Assembly (NCBI GenBank): GCA_002794785.1
Contig: NBBA01000003.1
Location: 1,674,001-1,738,000 of the forward strand
Source: Coniferiporia sulphurascens
Taxonomy: Eukaryota > Basidiomycota > Agaricomycetes > Hymenochaetales > Hymenochaetaceae
Reading direction: 5' to 3'
Length of the DNA stretch: 64,000 bases
The position numbers and the translations under genes were made by a program. Below the pieces are notes generated by a model. That model was given only the letters and a program-made list of their open reading frames with translations, did no database searches and had not been told where the DNA came from. Shown one piece after another: positions 59,314-64,000 of this stretch (positions are counted from its first letter, which is position 1; the number at the start of each line of letters is the position of its first letter).

Positions 59314-60034
59314 ATGAGCAACCACTCCCAGTACATTAACAGCGGCCAGAGCACCGGGCACTATACCTCCAACCAGTCGACCTCCCCCAACCCGCAGATG
59401 CCTTACCCTACCCATTCCGCCCCCCAGGGCTACCAGGCCGCCGTCCCCCAGCAGCCCTATCCTTACTACCCGTCCCAAGGCTTCAATGCGCAGAACACCG
59501 CGCTTCACCCGAACTCCTCACTCAGTGGTAGGCTTTCTGGAGATCGCTGTTCCATGCACTACCACTCATCTCGCACTAGCTTCTACCCTGCATCCTCTTC
59601 CCTTCCAAGGCTACCCGGCTCACGCAGGTCAAGCGAGCGTCTCCCGCGTACCGAATAACGTCTACCCGCCGGAAGGCAACTATCCTCCGCAGCCGGTGTA
59701 CCCCGCATATGCCGGTTCTGCGTCACCAATGCAGCCGGCTACGCCGGACCCCCAGCGCGTATACGCTTATAACCAACGGGCAGGCCCGTCATCGCCCATG
59801 CCCCCTCCGTCGTTGCAGGCATCGACACCGTCCCCGACGACGTCAGACCGCTTCCCGTGCCCGCACTGCGATAAATCCTTCACACGCAACTTTGACCGCA
59901 AACGGCACATGGAGATCCACGTCCCGGGAAGCTCTGGATGCAACAAATGCCGATACTGTCGCAAAGACTACAGTCGATCCGACTCGCTGAAGCGTCACTT
60001 GGACAATGGCTGCGAGAAAAATCCGCATTCATGA
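59314..60034 (+). CDS. Two-finger zinc-finger protein (C2H2 + C2HC)
   Basis: 212 residues from exons 59314-59527 and 59610-60034, ending TGA. The N-terminal 150 residues are rich in Gln, Pro, Ser and Tyr and look disordered, as in activation regions. Finger 1 (about residues 155-175) is CPHC..H-x3-H. Finger 2 (185-206) is CRYC..H-x4-C, so a C2HC variant in last position. Very near the C-terminus is EKNPHS. A probable sequence-specific transcription factor. The long 5' region with TATA box and leader suggests regulated expression. Confidence 0.85.
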
Positions 60035-60555
60035 AATCGCCGGACCGGACAGTTCGTGAAGTTTTTTTTTTTTTACACAAACTTGAAGTTTTTTTCGTGT
60101 TTCGCTGCACATAATACATTCCATCCTCACCTTTTTGCTATCCAGCACTTCTTGTTCGCTACGTTCTTCCCTTAATTTAATATGACCCCGTCCGATCCCT
60201 ACTTAATACTAATTTCGGTTGACCAATGTCCGACCGCGTATCCTCCTCCCGAACTCGAACACCCGGAACCAATGTACACTACGCTTCTGATTGTAACTTA
60301 ATAAGTAAATCACTCCCCACGCTTGCCCGCCTTCCTTGCTTCTTTCTCGCCGAGGCCAAAGCTAGTCCAACCTACTTGTACTTAACGTATTTATTTATTT
60401 AATTATCCTGTTCTTCGACTGCACCGACTCGGCTCATTATTCCAGGCTAAAGGTTAACGCTGTTGGTGACCTGGTCGTTCGTTCGGAGCCTGTATGCGCC
60501 TTACGGAAACTTTAGTTTTTCTTTCCTATAAAGGGACGCCAGCACTGGCAGCTTC

Positions 60556-60612
60556 AATTAACGATCGCCCTCGAATGCTTTTATGCAACTTCGAAATGAG
60601 CGATCGTTAATT
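60556..60612. other. Perfect 13-bp hairpin
   Basis: AATTAACGATCGC at 60556-60568 and its exact complement GCGATCGTTAATT at 60600-60612, with a second inner pairing (TCGAA/TTCGA). It lies about 520 bp past the zinc-finger stop. Confidence 0.75.
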
Positions 60613-63600
60613 AACGGCTACCCATCTCAATTGCAACACATTTTTTCCGAGTCGTAAAAAAGCACACGACAATTCACACAAGCCTGAGATCTAGATCTTC
60701 TTCCTTTTTTTTTCCGTGCCGAGGGCATTGAACCCGGTATAGTCTGACGCCAAAAGACAGTTTCCGCAATCGAAGCAATTCTACGCCTCGAGCCATTCAT
60801 TCTCTCTTGTCCTCGGGATCACAAACGCAGCTTAGCCTGGAGATGCACTGGCGGCCTGAGCCTCAGGCTGTGGCCAGCCCGCAGCCAGCGTTCCGAAACC
60901 CGACCGCCCTCATCCGCCGTACTAAGCAAACCCGGAATGGATTGCATCACTGACTAGATCTGCCCAGGCCATCATAGTTGGCGCTGTTCTCCCCGGTCTC
61001 CTGAAATCTCGTTACTGAATAGGAAAAGGAGCCAAGGAGCCAAGGATACGCTCCGATGGCTTTTACGCTTGTGTAGATCTCAGGAAAGCGCACCCGTGCA
61101 CATGTTGAGCACCATCGATCGGCCAACGGTCACGGTGGACTTCCAGCATTCTTCCTGTCTTCTGGATCGAGGCGGTTCTAATGGCCTTCCCATCCTTGCG
61201 TGCTTTTTCTCTCAACAAACAGCAGGTCCTCGAAGCCCCACTCTTGATCACTCGTGAGAGGGCTTCCGATAAAGTCGTTCTCTCACCTCCTATCCGCCCC
61301 TTCTTTGTCTTTCTACGGCCATCATAAATATATGAAATTCACAAGTCGGTCCTCGGTGGAGTGGAGTCGACGAGCCCGAGTCGTGTTCTTTCTTCCGCTT
61401 TCCCTCCGGACGCGTGTATTATGTAGTAAGTAACGAGACGGCAAGAAAAAAAAGCACTTTGATCTCGGACTGGAACCCGGTGGTTATAGGCGGCTACTCA
61501 ACACCGTCCGATTCAGTGGTAGGGGCAATAAAACGAAAGGCGTGCGCCTCGAATCTACTCCATGTGTTGGGTCATGTGTTTGTCTCTTATCAGATCATGC
61601 TATGCTCTTCAGCCTTCCGCCAGGAATAACGACTTCCCCCCCCTCCGAGTCCGAATCCGACCCCTGTGCAGTTCGCAGACAGTCCCTGGTCTAAGTCTAT
61701 GTATGCTTTACTCCCTTCCCGCAAGGCAACTCATGTCGTCACGGTGAGGTATTAACAAACTTCAACACGCACTCCGCGTCTTCAGTTTGTATGCATGCGG
61801 CCTGGGCCAGGGAGCCGAACAATCAATGCACGTACTGTATATGCGTTGACACTCCGTGAGTATCTCGCGCACTAATAAGAATATACTGTATCACCCCGGG
61901 CCAATTAAGACAGATTTATTCAGGTCGTCGGAACCAAATGGGCTCTCCAATTCCGGACAGGGACTCGGGGCATCATGACGATAAGCCAAGGCGGCTCCCA
62001 AGGCACAACCTCATACGCGAGAAATTTATCCCCGGAACGGCTCTACGAGATCCATATGCTATGCATATACGAAACCGGATGGAGACACTTGACAATTCAG
62101 GCGTCAGGCGTCTGGCCCCCGCTGCTCTGATGTAAATATGTGAATATTCATAGCCTCCCCGTCTCCGTATCTCCTGGGATGGGGCCATCGCGGGTTTCAA
62201 GTGCTTCGATGGCTCCTGCCGGGTATCAAGTCCAACCCTCCAGCACTCATGTCTACGTCTCGGGTGGATTTCCCTCTCTCGGTTCCCAGAAGGACGAGTC
62301 AGAATACCACGTGAAAACAGACGTTTATATATCCTTACAAAGGTAGCCCGGAGGATGACTCGGAGGAGCACGTACTTACGAGCCGTATAGTTGAAATCGG
62401 GAGCCGAACGCTCAGGGTGGTAGCAGTACTACCTGTCCAGCACGACTCACGCCGCGACTTGGAAATCATGTCGTACAAGCCGAAACATGTTTACTTCTGA
62501 TTACCAAACCCTGAATATCCTTCCTTGATTGTATCAGCTAATATTATCAGCATAGTGGAAGCCTTCGTAGACTATCAGACATGTCATCCAAGAAACCTGT
62601 CATCGACTCGAAACTTCCTGATCTTCATAATTTCGTATGAACCCTTGAGTAGCGCCGGTCTACTTGAGGGGTTACCGGGACCTTTATTAGGGACCTAGCT
62701 GACTCAGGCTGCAGTACACCTCACGCAGTGTATCTCGGAGAAGCCGCACCTGGCTCAGCCAAATGGGAACGGGGTGCTGCAGGCATAGAGTAGCTTTGTT
62801 TCTCTCCCCAGACCTGAAGTCATAGGAGACCCACGTCTACGCGTACTGAAAAACTTCTACATCAATGTTCACTTGAAATTATAGCCGAAGGGTACTGGGA
62901 ACCGGGAAAACCTAATCCGACCGGACCTTTCGTTCTGTTGTGCATGTTTAACAGAGCCGGGGTATCTCAGGTTATGAGGATTCCTCTTCGGGCTAATTAT
63001 CCAAGTCATCCAGGGTGGATATTTCAAAATTTTTGGTCTTGTATTTTTTATTAGCCCATGTGGGTGAGTGGCGCTGTCGATCCCATTTTGAGACTCCGCG
63101 TTACTGTAAGAGGGTTTGGGCAGTTTGATGCGCGCTCGCGTCACGCGTTCTCACACATCTACCAGCACAACCTCTCACTCGAACTTGCAGGAGCAGCTGG
63201 GCCAGCATATTCATACAGTTATACTCCCATTCTGGACGGTCTTGGTAACTTCCATTCCGCCTGACCCTACGCTGGCTCTTTGATGCCATCTCGTGCGCGT
63301 ATATCCGAGAAAGATGAAAATGGCGTGCTATTGCAAAAGTACTTGTTTGAAGATGATCGTATAGTCGAAGCTGTGAGACCATACTCCGACATCTACGTCA
63401 GACATTGTATTGAATGTAAAAACCTTACTATAAGCTAGGACGGAACTGGGAAATCAACGACCAGTTACAGATTTAATCTGGGGACTTCCGGTTTGCACAT
63501 GCTAACGGAAGTATTCCTACCTTCGGGCTTTCCGGCGAGCGTTACCTCCGGTGCGTAGGAACAAGTCTGTCATGGGAAGGGACCTTATTCTAAGCTCTGA

Positions 63601-64000
63601 AACATAGACTACATCTGGTACGTCCGGAACGCCCAGTGATTTCAGCGGTAATTTCATACGACTTCTAGGTATCAATTGTTTGATTCGTTACAAGCTTTCA
63701 GTAGCTCGATTGCAGGTTTGTTATCGTCAAGAGCAGTGCTTGAAGGTGAAGAGTTTTATCGCTGTGAGATGAACGCTCCTAAATTGTACAAGGCTTTGGA
63801 GTCGGTGATGAAAACGCATCATCAACCAATGCTGTGCTCCTTAGCGTAGTTCAAGATGCGACAGGTCGTTTAGCTAGTAAGTTTTTTTGTTTGTTATGCA
63901 CCCTTTGTACCCTATCAATTTTTTTTTTGCAATCCATTCCAACTGACACGAGACCTAAGCTATTTTTTTCGCGTGGAAATGGGGCCCGGCGCTTGCCCCG
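60613..64000. other. No gene recognised to the window end
   Basis: Mixed-composition sequence with many short frames on both strands and no motif, tRNA or repeat that I can support. Confidence 0.5.

Overview
The window looks like nuclear DNA of a mushroom-forming basidiomycete (Agaricomycetes). Host genes are broken by many 40-65 nt spliceosomal introns. The mobile DNA includes a KDZ-type (Kyakuja-Dileera-Zisupton) transposase relic and a Tad-like LINE. The single-copy genes (RPS18, CTR9, PPG1) have fungal-type sequences. All calls come from reading the sequence; no database search was run.

Layout. (1) 0-7 kb: three complete five-exon genes for ricin-B-like beta-trefoil lectins. Two are on the minus strand inside a 1.65-kb duplicated block, and one is on the plus strand between them. 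Intron positions and phases are identical in all three. (2) 7-41 kb: a repeat-rich island. It holds a Tc1/mariner-like MITE with perfect 29-bp inverted repeats, a decayed KDZ transposase on the minus strand, a very young full-length Ty1/Copia element (255-bp LTRs with one difference) inserted in a KDZ exon, and a full-length 6.7-kb LINE with a 14-bp target duplication inserted at an exon end of a gene on the same strand. It also holds several unidentified coding fragments, a duplicated 0.8-kb coding segment, an Spt5-like NGN/KOW gene, a low-complexity gene, two foldback/TIR elements, a solo LTR and a truncated Copia fragment. (3) 41.8-60 kb: an ordinary gene block with RPS18 (-), CTR9 (-), a four-knuckle CCHC protein (-), a LysM-domain protein (+), a two-membrane-segment protein (+), a serine-rich acidic protein (+), PPG1 phosphatase (-) and a C2H2 zinc-finger protein (+). 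(4) 60-64 kb: no gene recognised apart from a strong hairpin just after the zinc-finger gene.

The most notable signal is how the mobile elements are broken. The LINE carries six in-frame stops and no frameshift that I can see. The Copia pol has one stop, the KDZ CxC domain one, and the neighbouring Spt5-like and low-complexity genes three more candidates. Every one is TGA, and every one can be restored to CGA (Arg) by one C-to-T change at a CpG. A catalytic Asp-to-Asn change in the LINE reverse transcriptase and another in the KDZ transposase fit the same CpG-to-CpA change on the opposite strand. This suggests repeat-directed CpG methylation and deamination. A second unusual point is the PPG1 gene, where three of seven inferred introns use GC donors.
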